A stretch of DNA of 64,000 nucleotides from positions 49,504,750 to 49,568,749 of the forward strand of contig CM049318.1 in the NCBI GenBank assembly GCA_026874595.1, given 5' to 3'. Position 1 is the first letter of the stretch. The number at the start of each line of letters is the position of its first letter. The position numbers and the translations under genes were made by a program. This document shows positions 40,401-54,727 of the stretch, one piece after another. The DNA comes from Sipunculus nudus (lineage: Eukaryota > Annelida > Sipuncula > Golfingiida > Sipunculidae). The notes beneath the pieces were generated by a model. It did not search any database, was not told the origin of the DNA, and saw nothing but the letters and a program-made list of their open reading frames with translations.

Positions 40401-43400
40401 GTGTAGATGTCCGAAAATCTCCATGCATGATCCTACTATCAGATACACAGCTCACGCAGCGGTTATACACTGCATTCGTTCCAGATCTCCTTTGTTGTAA
40501 CCGCTGCGTTAAAATGAAGGCGACCCGGAACAACTACAGTGTAAACCCGCTGAGGAGTGGAAATGTCAGATAAAATAATAGACCTGTAATCACAACAAGT
40601 CTGTATTCGTGAAACCTTATTTCGTTTCAGTTCGGGATAACGGAAATGAACAAAGGTTTCGTAGAAACAGAAAGAGGGATTTACATGAGTGCTGCGAACC
40701 GCGCTGATGTTGAGGATCTGGTCATATTCATGACGGACGGATTTCCTAACCCCTTTCGACCAACTCTTTTCCCGGTGACAGAAAATATGAAGGATAAAGA
40801 TATAAAGATTATCGGGATAGGTATCACGGACCGAGTAAACGCCACGATAATGAACCAAGTGGTGACCCATCCCAGCTCTAAAAATAACATTCCGGCAAAG
40901 AATTATAACGACCTGCTGGACCTGACGAACAGTATCATCAACACCAGCTGTACAATAGGCCCGGGTAAGGTGATACTTCTATAATCTAATATCACGTTAC
41001 AGTTAAACAGACCTACACACCTACTAGCCAGCAGGGCAATGTTTAACTAGCGGTTCACCAATATTTGTAAGTTTGTTAAAGGGACATAATCAGGAGCAAT
41101 ATTTTGCCCATTCTTTCACATTGTCAGTTCACTTTTGCTTTATGCGAAAGTTTCAAAGCAAAACCATCCCGGCACACAGTCGCCGTACCTTGCATACAGT
41201 TGTTTAACACCTTGTTATGGCTCTGCGTGTTTGTAAACACAGTCCACATGTGTCTGTTTACCATGACAAGACCGCGTGGCCGGAGGTCCGATTGTGAGCC
41301 GCAACACACGATGTTTCAACCAGCAGGAACATGTTCATTTTCGGGCCAAGTGAGTCAGGGCAACTCATGATTGATAGGTGCTGTGGCTCAGCGATACACA
41401 CGAGTTCCACGCGCTGTGTTTATGTTGACAATTGTGATCGAGCCCGTCCACCATTTTAACTCTCGTTTACTGGAGTAAGCAAACGATGTCAGGGCAATAT
41501 TTTGGCAGGTTCATATTTAGTTTAAACGGAAGAATCAATTATAATTAGAACTATAAGAATCATTTCAATATGCTTTACAGGTAACTAGACCCCTTTAATG
41601 GAAAATGTGCAGTTGCAATTCTAAATTTCTGCAGACCTAAGTTTATTATTTTGTTTCCGTCACAGACTGTAAACCCACTTTTATGCACTTGAGGATTTAA
41701 TTAATATCCATTTATTACCCAGACCAAGTATATACGCCATACACTTTGTCTCCATTATGAGTTTGCAAAAATACATATTTAATAATAATGATATATTAGT
41801 ATATGTCGTCATATTTTCATTGTAATATATATTATATAAATAAGCTCTTTATACAAACTCGAGAAGAGACGGTAATGGTTCAACATTATAATTAAAGGGC
41901 CTGATCCCTTAGCCTTCAGTTGCTGTTAAGATGGGCCCTATACGCCTCATTTTTGACGAGGTTAAATATCTACAGTTCTACACTTCCGAAAACATTTACT
42001 CTGCTAGCGAGATTACAAATGCAAACGTCTCAAATAACTGAAAAGGAGATGTATATGCGATAAAGTATTCAAACTGTACAAATAAATGCGATGATATTTA
42101 TCAAATACAAATGCACTTGAGCTGGGTTTACTTGGCGCAGTCTGCGTTTTTCGAAAAATATCACAGTTATGCGAAAAATATTATATAGTTTTTTTTTATC
42201 TTAAACCAATTACATAACCCGGGGTATGCGTGTTACACACGCGGTAAAATGGAATTCTCAGTTGGGAATAAATTGGATCCGCATACAGCGCGGTATAACA
42301 GCCACAGGACCTGGTAATTTGACCTAAGATTGCTGCGTGATATAGTTGGTTAAGACATCATCAGTTCCATACCGCCTTATTTTAACGCCCATCAGGTAAA
42401 TGCTCCATGCGATATTATAGCGCATATAGCACGTTTTGCTGCTTCATAAACATTTTGGCATACTGCCCTCCAAGTAAACGCAGCTCAAGATTTGAATTTA
42501 CACATGATCTCTGTCTTGCCAATTGAAATGTTTCCAACATCATGTTAAGGTATATTTTTATATTGCAGTGAATAACTTACCAGACAGAGATGCTGAAACC
42601 ATTATTATTGAAGCATTAACACATATACAAATCTTTATTAAGTTTTTTTTTATTATTATTATTATCCTCATGTGACACTTTGTAACTATATTTCAAGTTG
42701 AAACCAGATTTTTGCAGCAACATTTGATTTTCGAATGCAAAAACCATGAACAAAATTCTTATAGCTCTACATTTAAATGTAAATGCAACATTTTCAAGTG
42801 CAAATGCAAATTCTTGGTTGTTGTCATTTATGTATATAAAAGAGCCCGAACCTTATAATCATTTAGGATTAGTACAATCTTGAGCATATAGATGTCAGGA
42901 CTTGGTTTTAATGTACTCACAGCCTCAGGAAGCATGACAACTGTTTGTCTCTTTTAGGACAATGTCGCCGGAAAATTGACATTGCATTCATGGTTGACAC
43001 ATCTGAAGAAATGCGTAGAGCCAGCAATAACTTTTTGGAATTGCGAGCGTTTTTGAGAGACATAAGAAGTCAGTTGAAATTAGGAGATGACCGGGTCAGA
43101 GCCGCTATGGTGTATTTTAATGACAACCCTTCGCTGGTTTACGGTCTCAATGACTGCGGCGAGAGCACATCGTGTATGGAGAAAAAACTAAATGCTGATA
43201 TACAGACGGTAAGGTCAAAGTTAGTCCTTACATAGTGGTCATACCCTGCATTCATTCTACAACCCCTCTGCTTAAAGCCAGCCGTTCATCTAACTTTTCT
43301 ATCAGATTTATGTGATTTCTGGCTTACTCTGCGTTTACTATAGGTTATCAGGGGCGGATCCAGGATTTAGTAGAAGGGGGTCCAACCCAGGAGGACTAAT

Positions 43401-46400
43401 GAAAACCCTAAAAAAGGTCCCCAGGACCGGAAAAGGAGAGGGGGGTCCAGGCTGCAAAATATTGTCTGAAACCCTTAAAAAACCGTTGTTTCTGATGAAA
43501 AAGGCGGGGTCCGGACCCCCTTGACAGCACCCCCCCCCCTCCAGGATCTGCTTCTGAATAATCCTGTTAGGAGCACAACACAGCCATTGTTTCGAGCAAG
43601 CCAGTAAATGGAGTTAAAGAACAAATATTTCTAATGACGCTACGTACTTTTATTATGATCCCGGCAATGTTTTTTATTACATCTGCCCTCCCGTGCGGGA
43701 GTTACATTATGTTTGGTGTGTCGTCGTCTTTGTCGGCGGCTCCGTCGTCTGTGTGGTTTTTGTGAACGCCATAAGTTTTGAACTACTCAGATATTTTGGT
43801 GGAATTCGACATGTGAATTATTTCTGCTAATTTTTCGGATGTGTTTGAAAACCAGAGACTTTGGCCTTCATCTTTGAGATAATATCAGCCGAAATGCAAT
43901 TTTGTTTGTGAAATTTTTTCTACAAATTTGGGGATTTGGCCCATAGGGAGGGAAGACTTATCTGTTTTTGCATTGCAAAAGTATACTCATTTAAGTTCTT
44001 TATTGTTCTTATTTCAGGGCCGAGGTAGAAACATGTATAAGGCACTCCTGTTTACGAGAGACCGAGTGTTCGGGGGCACGCCCGGTGATAGAAAGGACGC
44101 TTTTGACATTTATTTCTTTCTGACGTTATCGTCTGTTACCATGACGACCGCTGAGCAAGCCTCGCTCATCGTGGAGGCCGTGGGAATCAAGAACCAGGCT
44201 GTCATTATCACGCTCGCCATTGGAGAAATTCGCGGGATCAACCTGATGTTTGAGCTTGTGTCCCCGCCTTTCCAGAGAAATTATTTCGCTGCTAAACAAT
44301 TCGCAATCCTCAAAAACACCAGTATCAGCGTGGATATCAGAAAGGAAATCTGTGTGGTGGAGCCACTGAAACTGGTGGCACCACAGCTAAGTAGGTCACA
44401 CGTAGACACAAACACACCCAGGAACATCAACCAAATACGTCAAAAAACAGGAACCCAAACCAACTATGTAACATGCATACACAAACACGCAGGAACCCAA
44501 ACAAAGAATGTCACACAAAGACATACACAAGCACACAGGGACCCCAATCATACAAAAACACAAACACGTTTCTAAACACACGGAGGAAGCACTACAAAGT
44601 ATGTCAAACACAAACTCATACACAAATATACTATGGGTAATCCCCATTTGTAAAGAACAAGTGCATACAGAAAAAAAAAGAATCCAGGCCGGGTATTTCA
44701 CATATATACATGGCCACGCATACAGGCGCCCCAACCTTACATGACACACACAAACACATGCACGCAATAAAGTGGAACCCCAATCAAGTAGGACAGCTTG
44801 ACATGTGTTTGAAGATCTCGTATAGTCAATGCGATTTGTTCTCTATGGTGTTGTTTGTTGTTTTCAGTCCCGCCAAGATGTCCTTATGACGTCACCTTAA
44901 TGGTGGACGCCTCTGGCAGTATTGTGACACAGCCCGATTACGAGCTGAACTGGATACACATCGTGGGATTCCTCCGGAAGTTCCTCAACGAAACCAAAAC
45001 CCGGTACAGGGAAACACTGAGGATCGCACTGGCAAAATTCAACCACGAAACAGAGATAGGCTTCTACCTCAGTGACTGCAAAAATAACAGCGACATCAGC
45101 TGTATGATTGAGAAGATTACGTCTTTGTCCAAGCCGGTATGTCAATGTATAATATTAGTAGTTATATTTGCTACTAAATGAGATTTAGTAAATTATATAC
45201 AAGTAAGATTGGTTTGTCTGTTCTAAGATGTGCTAGGTACGTTTATTTCCAAGTAAAAGGGTTCACTTTGTATACTAGTCCTAGGTTAATCTTCTATCAC
45301 TGCCTGGAATCATTGAATGCTTAAAGGTTTAATCTCTCTTGAAGGGGTCCAATCATCTATAAAGCATGTTGAGATAACACGAAAAATAGCTTCTTCACTT
45401 TAAATTTGATCTGTACCTGCCAAAATATTGCTTTTTAAACCATATGCTTATTCCTGTTAACGCATGTTAAAAACAGTCGACCTGGCGCGACCACAGATGT
45501 CAACATAAAACACAGCGAGTGGGGCATCGCGGAGCCACAACACGTGTCAATCAGAATATGCTCTGACTGACTTCCCGAAAAAATGAAATACATGTTCCCG
45601 CTGGTTGAAACAACGCGTGTTGCGGCTCACAATCGGACCTCCGGTCACGCGGCCTTGTTATGGTAAACAGACACGTGCACTGTTTACCAACACGCAGAAC
45701 CATAAAAAGGTGTTATGCAGCCGTATGCGAGGTACGGCGACTGTGTGCTGGGATGGTTTTGCTGGGAAACTTTTTTATAAAGCAAAACTGAGCTGATAGT
45801 GTGAAAGAAAGGGTATAATATTGCTCCTGATTATGTCCCTTTCATTATTATAACGTATTTGTATGTATGAAAAAGAAATATCGGATACGTTGATATCACC
45901 ACATGCATTCTTAATTTTAGCGAAAACATATCAAAACATAAAAATCTCAGAGTTGCATTATATGAGTTTATGCCCTAATAAGTCTATAAAGCTAAATCTT
46001 TCTTATTTGCAGAATCTTATTGTCGTCATCTAGTGTTGACATTAAAACTTTCTTTGTTACATTAAGAAAAATGATGGAAGATTCATATCGATTCATAACA
46101 CTAGGTTAATTTCTAACATGTAAATGCCCAGTACATCGATCATTAAATGTACATTCGGCGTTCAATAAAAATATTTTTATATTTTCATGTAAATGTGAAG
46201 ATGTTTCATATTTTAGCCAATTTCTTATTACTTTCGTATTCAAAGTGTAAGGTATGAACTTTAACCAAAGGTTCTTTCATTTGATATTCTAAGAGCTCAT
46301 GGTTTCTGTTTATAGACAGATAAGGTGTAGGCGACTTTTGATTTATATTTCAGGGAGACAGAGACTATGTTGACATCCCTCGAGCGTTTGGACGTGTGAG

Positions 46401-49400
46401 TGATCTGGTCTACGTGGAGCGTCGGGGTGACAGAGAAAATCCTAATGTTATTATCTTCCTGACCGACGGGTTCTCGGAGGGAAGTCCGGATTACCTCATC
46501 CGGGTCACAAGGAAAATCCGCGAATCAGGGACGCGCATTGTCGGTGTCGGAATCACACCGGAAACAGACGAAAACACAATGCAACAAATCGTCAGTAGCC
46601 CCGTGCAGAAAAATTACGTCTTAGTTCAGCGGTTCAAGGATCTCGTGGACCACGTTTTCACTGTTATTCAACAGACTTGCATTAGCAGAAACACTACCAG
46701 TAGGTGGCGCTTCATGGTGTTAATCTTTACTATGGTATCTTTTTGTTCAAGAGAGTTCAAATAATCGCGAAAGGAAAATTCAGTAAAATAAAACATTCTT
46801 GAATAAGAATTCCCATCATGGTGAATAAGAGGTCCAATCATGGAAGGCAAGTCAAAAGGTAGAACATTGGTATTAAATATAAATAATAATTATAGTTCAT
46901 GCATGTTCAAAGATTGGTACTTAAATAATTTTGGGTAGGTTTAAAAAATATGGTGAGATCGCGAAAAAAAGGGACCTTCGTGTAACACTGACAAAATCGG
47001 TAATCGCGAAATTTTAACCCCTCGAATATGAAGCCACTCCCAGTATTTAGATTTTGACTCTACTTTGAGTATGTTTTACTGTTTGCTTAGCTTACCGAAA
47101 AACTTTAACTGCTTTTTCTTCACGTTTTCACAAGATATGCCAACGTATTTTGTCCTGCTTCTCTCGCTAGAGATACAATGCATATTACCTGCGACCCAGA
47201 AGCAGACATTTGCCCTAAGAACATAGTTTTTGGGTGGCAAGCATGAAACGAGAATGAATATTCATGTGAAGCCTGTTTGTCGCCATGGAAGCAATCTACC
47301 GGTTATATGTTCGATGCGTCTCCTTTGCCCGTCTCTATTCCTTGACAGGTGCACTGGTAAAAGACGCCTAGAATTCCTTCAGGTTTTCGGTAATTTTTTG
47401 CTAGACCAGTTAGTTATACGGTTGTAGGTGTTTTGTTTGCGAGGGTTTCAAATTCGCGATATCCGCGAAAGAAAAGTATCGCGAAAATAACACTTCCGTG
47501 AATGAGACGCCCAAACTATACAGGTGAACATTCGTTTAAACTGTATCCCCAAAGACATCTTATATACATTTTCTATGTCTTAACGGTCACAAGGCATGAA
47601 GTATTGACATTATTAATATTGACAGATATATTTCATATTACCCGTATATCAAAAACTGATTTTATGAATAATATAATGTATTTTACATTATCTGTCTATA
47701 GCAAACAACAATTTTTACTTCTTCAAAGTTCCCTTAGTCCTTCTCAAATAATAAAGATTTTTTAAACATATTAAATAGTTTATACAATAAAGGAAACATT
47801 ATGAGCAGTTTACTATATGGTGAGCTCGCGAAAATCGACCCCTCGTGAAACACTGAAAAAAGTGGATATCACGAAATATTAATCTCGGGGGGAAAAGATT
47901 ACCAAAGTGAATATGGTCTCTTTTAGGGTGAAGGACAGCTTGGGATATTTGATTTTGGTACTAATTTTAGTTAAGTTCAGGATGACATAAAGATATCTCC
48001 GTGATATACTAGTAATTATAGGTTGTTAGGCCGCTTGAGATAGATCTCGTTAGTATAACTATGGATACAGTTTAGTGATATCTCACTGATCAATTTTATT
48101 TAGGTTGTAAGGCCGCGGGAGATATCGTTTTCATTTTCGACTCCTCGGGGTCTATCGGGCCGGACGGGTTTAACAGAGAGAAGAAATTTGTTTCGGATTT
48201 GATCCGATTGCTTCCTATAGAGGAGAAGGGAATCCGGATTGGTCTGCTCCAGTTCTCCGACAAATATGAACTTGTCTTCCATCTCAAAGAGTGAGTGGTA
48301 TTGATTGCAGATATCAGGGTTTAAAGAACACATAACGCACAAGGGTCGGGGGCCGGGGGGGGGGGGGGGGGGGCTTTTATTTTATTTAAATAAGCATGAT
48401 ATATCTCCAGGTTCACCTTTACTGAAATATCATTTTTCTGCAATTAATTCATTTTGTTGTTTGTGAACAAAACTAAGACATTAAAAGAACCAATATTCCA
48501 GGATTTAAAACAAATGCATTTTTCGAGAAAATTCGATCATAGGAAAAAAGAGTAAATGATCCGAAATTTTTACTCATATTATGTTTGTATAATGATCAGA
48601 TCACTAACAATATGCATTTACTGCCTAAGAACACTTTAATTCGTCACCATACCCTCCCTATGACTTCGGTGTATAGTGTTAGAAATATATGATTTATATG
48701 GCAGTTACACTCATCCTATTCCGTATTATTTCCTTTTTCACAGCTACGGTAGTGCCAGTCACATGTGGGCTGCAGTCAGCGAAATGAAACATATGAACGG
48801 ACGGACAAACACTCCTGCGGCTTTAGAGTACGCCCGCACCACAATGTTCACGCCATACAACGGTGACCGACCGAATAGGCCTAACATTGCGGTAGTCTTA
48901 ACGGACGGCGGGTCTAACAGCGAGTTCCGTAAAAATACGATCGAACAAGCAGGCCGGTTGAAGGAGAAGGCTCACGTGATCGTTGTTCAGGTCGGTGATT
49001 GGGTGAATATCAATGAATTACATGGTAAGTCTTATAAATCATTGTATTTATTAGATTATAATTAGATTGTCCCTCTGGTAAGCCCAGACCTGGTCCAAGC
49101 CAAACATAAATCGGACCGGATCCTGTTCCTTACTCTAGGACCGGTACCGACATTTGATTGGGTCTTATCCAAGCAGATCATATTTCAACGTGCAGTTGAC
49201 CCATATTTGTGCAGTTGAAATGGAAAATGTGCAGTGGTTATCGTTGCTTTGTGCAATCCTAAAAGGTTGTACTTGGGCCAATACATTAAACGCTATTACG
49301 CGCCCTACGCGTGCGGTTTGAAAGATTGTTGAATTATGTAAGGAATCTGCCCCCCCCCTCTTCTGTCTCTCTCTGTCTGTCTCTGTCTGTCTGTCTCTGT

Positions 49401-52400
49401 GTCTGTGTGTCTCTCTCTCTCTATCTCTCTCTCTCTATCGCTTTCTCGCTCTCGCCCCCCCTCTCTCTCAGATATATAACAATCAATATTTTACATTTTC
49501 TTTCAGCCATTGCTAGTTTTCCGTTCGAAGAAAACCGACTGTACGTACGGAACATTCACCGGCTGCCGAATATAACTGCACAGCTCGTTGATATGCTCTG
49601 CAACAGTGAGTTGTTTTTTTTCTTCTTTATTCTAGCATTTACAAACCAGCTTTTACTTATAAACGCGTAGTGAAGCTGAACGAAAAGCAAGGTAATTACT
49701 CTTTAACTCAGCCCGCCAAGTTCTTAAAACGCAATCGGTTTTTGCAATATACCTTTGGTCATAATTATCTTATATAGAAAGATGACAGTTACAAGGGAGT
49801 TTTATAGCTGTGAAACAGACTCTTAGCCTTAGGTATAGACTTGGATTCCTGATTGTCAAAACATTTAATTGTCATGTGAAAAAATAATTAAAATTATGAT
49901 AAAACTATCAAAATGATAATATAACTAATACAACTAATACTTCTGCTGCCGCTGCTACAACAATAACTACATGTATTACTACTGTCACTGTTACATTTAC
50001 CACAACTGCTACCACTACTACTACTTCTACTTTTACTTCTACTTTCTACTACTGCTGCTATAAATAACACTACTACTACTACTACTACTGCTACTACTTC
50101 TACTGTTACTTCTTTTATTTCTACCCTTTCTACTACTACTGCAACTGTTACTACTACTGTTAAGACTTCTTATACTACTATCGCTTCTACAACTACTACT
50201 GTCGCTACTACTGTTACTACTACTACTATCGGTACTCTACCGGCATATGTAGCCGGAGTTTTTGTAGTTAAACAGAAGAAAAATGTTATATTATTGTTGT
50301 TACTATTGCTAATGACGATAAAAACTTGCTAAAGTTGTCTAAATGGCAGAAACTGCAAGTATAAAATGGCATTCGTCTCGAAGCTCTGTTGTATCACGGA
50401 TCGGGTTCGGCTCTCGATTGGCATGGCTGGGTCTCTGCTACTGGGATCGGTAAAAGACATGTATGCTGCTTTTGCCTTTACCGGTGCGGGTAAAACGGTG
50501 GCGGTCTCTCGCGGCTTCCTACTTGGCTTGGTGGCATCACGTCTATTAGCTCTCAAGATTATGCTTATAAGGAGCGCACAGGGCTGGGGTCTTGACCACA
50601 GCAACTTGTAGCTGCTCGATAAAGCGAACAACTTCTTAAGTCAAGTGTTGTTATTATTTTATAAAAACATGTGATGACAGATAATGACATGTGTGATGGC
50701 GTAGAGTGCGAAAATGGAGGACTGGCAATCCAGGTAAACGGGACTTGTATGTGTGACTGTCCCTCAGGCTACGTCAACATGACATGTAACACCGGTAAGT
50801 GAACCTGTATTCATGACTGGTTAATGTACGTCTCAATTCATAATCATTCATTGAACTGGATTGAATTAGTGCAAATTCTGAAAAATAAGCTCAGGAAAAT
50901 TGCAGCAGCGGATTACTCCGGGACCCGCAAATCCAGCATTTTATTTTATGATACTCAGTGACTGTTAACATACCGAAAGCAGTACTTTAACTTCCTTTTG
51001 TATGAAAATTTTTTTCTTAATTTTCTCCACTTGCTGTTCAGGAAAAAAACGTTCATAAAAAAAGTGGCCTGTCGCTGCTTGAACGACCACTCTCTTATCA
51101 TTTTCAAAACTCATCTTTTATATCCAAGCGGGAAATATTTATTTTAATTTCTGGTTTTATCAGTCGATATATTATACATTTTCAATGTGGTCAGGTTATG
51201 TTGTGTTGTGTTTTTTTTTTTACTTACAGTCTGCGCTCGTCCGGCTGACATCGCCATCGCTCTGGACAAATCAGGGTCGATAGAATCCAAAGATTTCAGA
51301 AAGGAAATCGATTTTGTTAAAAGCTTTGTTGCCGGACTAAACTTCAGAATGCACAGGTTAGCTTTTTTTTATCCATCGTTTACAAACTGTTCCATATTTT
51401 TGTATAAGAAACAATAGTTGTTGGAATAAAATTATATAATCCATGTATTCTGTCACGGTTGCTCTCTCGACTAGGTTGTAAAATGTCATGTGCCCTGATG
51501 CCTTGTTCCGGACGTCAAGCACGACCTTTTCTAATGTTTACTATGCAAATGTGTAGTGGAATTAAGGATACTACAGGTCCATGTGAAAATTACGACATAA
51601 TATTCAGAAGCGGATCCGGGGGGATCCAGGGGGTCCGGACCCCCACCTTTTTCATCAGAAGCAACGTTTTTTAAGGGCTTCAGACAAAATTTTGCGGCCT
51701 GGACCCCCCTTTTCCAGACCTGTGGACCTTTTGAGGGTTTTTATTGGTCCTCCTGGGTTGGACCCCCCCCCCCCCTTTCCTAAATCCTGGATCCGCCCCT
51801 GATATTGAAGTTATAATAATTTAACTACAGTTTTCAAGGATATGTTATTAATGCATTTAGCTAATTTTATATTGGATTAAATATTGTGTTCAAGCTACCA
51901 AAGCTTTGTCAAAGATTAGCAGAGCTCTTAACGTGTTACATTATAGAGTTATTCGCTAGTAATAAATGAATGTTCCTCTCATACTTGAAGAATGTCTTTT
52001 CATGAGCAGTATGGCGGGATAAATTTTAAGAAGCTTAAACATTTTTTGACATTTTAGAGTAGCCGTTACCAGTTTTTCCGACGAAGCTCAGGTACATCTA
52101 GACTTTAACGACAAACAGACAAAGCGGAGAGTCGTAGAATCCCTGGACATCTGGCACAGCGGCGGAGGTACAAACACAGCTGATGCTTTGGAAAAGATAA
52201 AGAACGTCTTCAGAAATACACGTGTCAGGCGGACTAGAAGGTAAGGTCGTTTCTAGTCACTCCAGACTGACTTAACTAACGCTCACTTCCTGACTCACTG
52301 ACTGATTGACTGGGTCACGGTCTCACTGACTCATTCATTAACTAACTGACTCACGGTCTCACTACTCACTCACTTACTTACTCAATGTCTCAAACTCACG

Positions 52401-54457
52401 GTCTTGCTGACTCACGAACCCTCACTTATCGACTCACTGAATACTGACTCACTCACTCACTAACTGGCTGACTGACTCACTGACTCACTCACGCACTCAG
52501 TCACTAATTCACTGACTCATTCACTGACTCACTCACTGGCTTACTTTTTCACTCACTAACTTACATACTCACTGGCTCACTCACTACCTCACTGACTCAC
52601 TGAATCACTCATTGACTCACTAACTGACTAACTGACTGACTCACTCACTCAGAAATTCGTGTGAACCAATCATGCACAATACACTTGCACACAACGATCG
52701 CATGCACTCACTACTCCACACTTATGCAGTCATACTCTCCGTCGCAAACGAAAACAAACGTTTGACTCAAATGCATTTTAGGATTTTTATTATGATTTTA
52801 ATATTGCAAAAACGGTTATATATGAACCAAAGAAGTTGTATCTAATTATGCCAAGGTCACTTTTAAACCAAAGGTAAACAGTAACAACAAAGGTATTCAC
52901 TTCTCACTAACTTTAAACAATACTGACGGTCATGACCTACAAGTACATCTAGTCATCATTAATAGAAATAACCCCAAGTATTAACATCTAGAGTAAGTTT
53001 ATTTTTGCGATTGTATATGTCTTTACCCCGTAGGTCCTCTATCCGGAAATATAAAATATATACAATACTTCAAAAGTTAATTATGTTTACAGATATTATA
53101 TATTTCCACATATTTGACCTTTAAGATCAAGTTCAGAGGATCAAACTCCATGGTTTTCAAACTCTCCCAGCACTTGTTTTAAACATTTGGTGTATCAAAT
53201 TAGAGAAAAAAAAATACTTCAGAAGTTATTGGGCTAATAAATAATCTACATTTCTGATGATTTGACATTCAGTGGTTCAGTATTTATGGGGTTCACAATA
53301 TTTTTGGCTTATTTGACTTTCAAGATGAAGTTCAAGGTCACCTGTGTTAAGCTATTCTTGGGTCTTGTTTGAAACAACTGAGATATCAAATTTCACTAAA
53401 AAATAGTTGTTCAAAAGTTATGGGGTTCACAATATTCTTTATAAATTTCGGCTTATTTGACTTTGAACATGCAGTTCAAAGTCAACGGTTTCGAACCTGG
53501 TCCGAGAGATTTGTAGACACGATTTAAATATAAAATGAAGAAAATATTTAGTGGTTCAAAAGTTGCTTTCTCAAGAATTGACACCGACGACGACAGAGCT
53601 AACACTATAGGTCTTCCCCATGGGAGGGGAGACATAATAAATGGTACTGATATGTAGTTAGGATACAAAGGTAATTGGTAGATTTGGTGGTTTTAAAAGA
53701 GGTATTCATCATGTTTCAGTGGGAAGGACATAGCTCGTATAGCTGTGGTGATAACAGACGGGGAGTCCAACGACAAGAAGAAAACCTGGGACATGTCACG
53801 TGAGCTCCGAGAATCAGGTACGTATTTTTAATGTTGACAGTTACAGTGAAAGCTCGCCTGATGACCACCTCGTTATCACGACCACCCCGCGAAGGCGACC
53901 ACTTCATTTCGGAATAGTGAAAATTATCATGAAAAAACACCCGCCACACGACCACCCCACTAACACGACCAGTTAGGTTGGTCCCGCGGGTGGTCGTGTT
54001 AGCGAGATTTCCCTTTATCTGATTTTTATTTGTACATTTGTATTTTGTATATTAATAGTATTATTAATATTGTAGGTTGGTTATCTTTGTTAGTAGTAGT
54101 TGTAGTATAAGTAGCAACAGGGACAGCATAATGGAAGTAAGAGTGTGCTGCAATATATCACTAATTAACGTACATGGCCTTGGAAAATAGAAAAAAAAGA
54201 GAATGGTTCATAGTAAGATTTTTAACACCAGAATATGGCATAGAATTTTGAAAACATTTGTTTTCGCTTTACGATTATCAGGGGTCATGGTTCTGGCGGT
54301 GGCTGTGGGATCGGGCCCCAAGATGGACGAGTTGATGGGAATGGTCAGTGCTCCTACAGACCGGAACGTTATCAAAGTACCGGACTTTACAGCTCTAGGC
54401 AGCGTCATCAGCGATCTGACCAGCAGTATCTGTCTCAGTAAGCAGTTAACACGCACA

Positions 54458-54513
<56 letters not shown>

Positions 54514-54669
54514 CTCATATAAGCATAATGCAGACTTGAGAACTTTCAAAAACTGAGAAATTTCATCGAGTTACCAACACCATACGACTCGTAAAGAGCG
54601 ATTTAATACGCACACATAAACCCATTGAGACATACCATTGACGTAAGAGGAGGTTACATAAATTCCTTT

Positions 54670-54727
<58 letters not shown>

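Noticed and set aside
44396-44767. 123-codon minus-strand Cys/Val-rich frame
   Set aside because: It is the complement of a CA-rich tract in intron 7; the Cys/Val composition comes from TGTGTG runs.
54208-54549. 113-codon minus-strand frame over exon 17
   Set aside because: Antisense shadow of the vWA6 exon plus (GA)n/(CA)n microsatellite.
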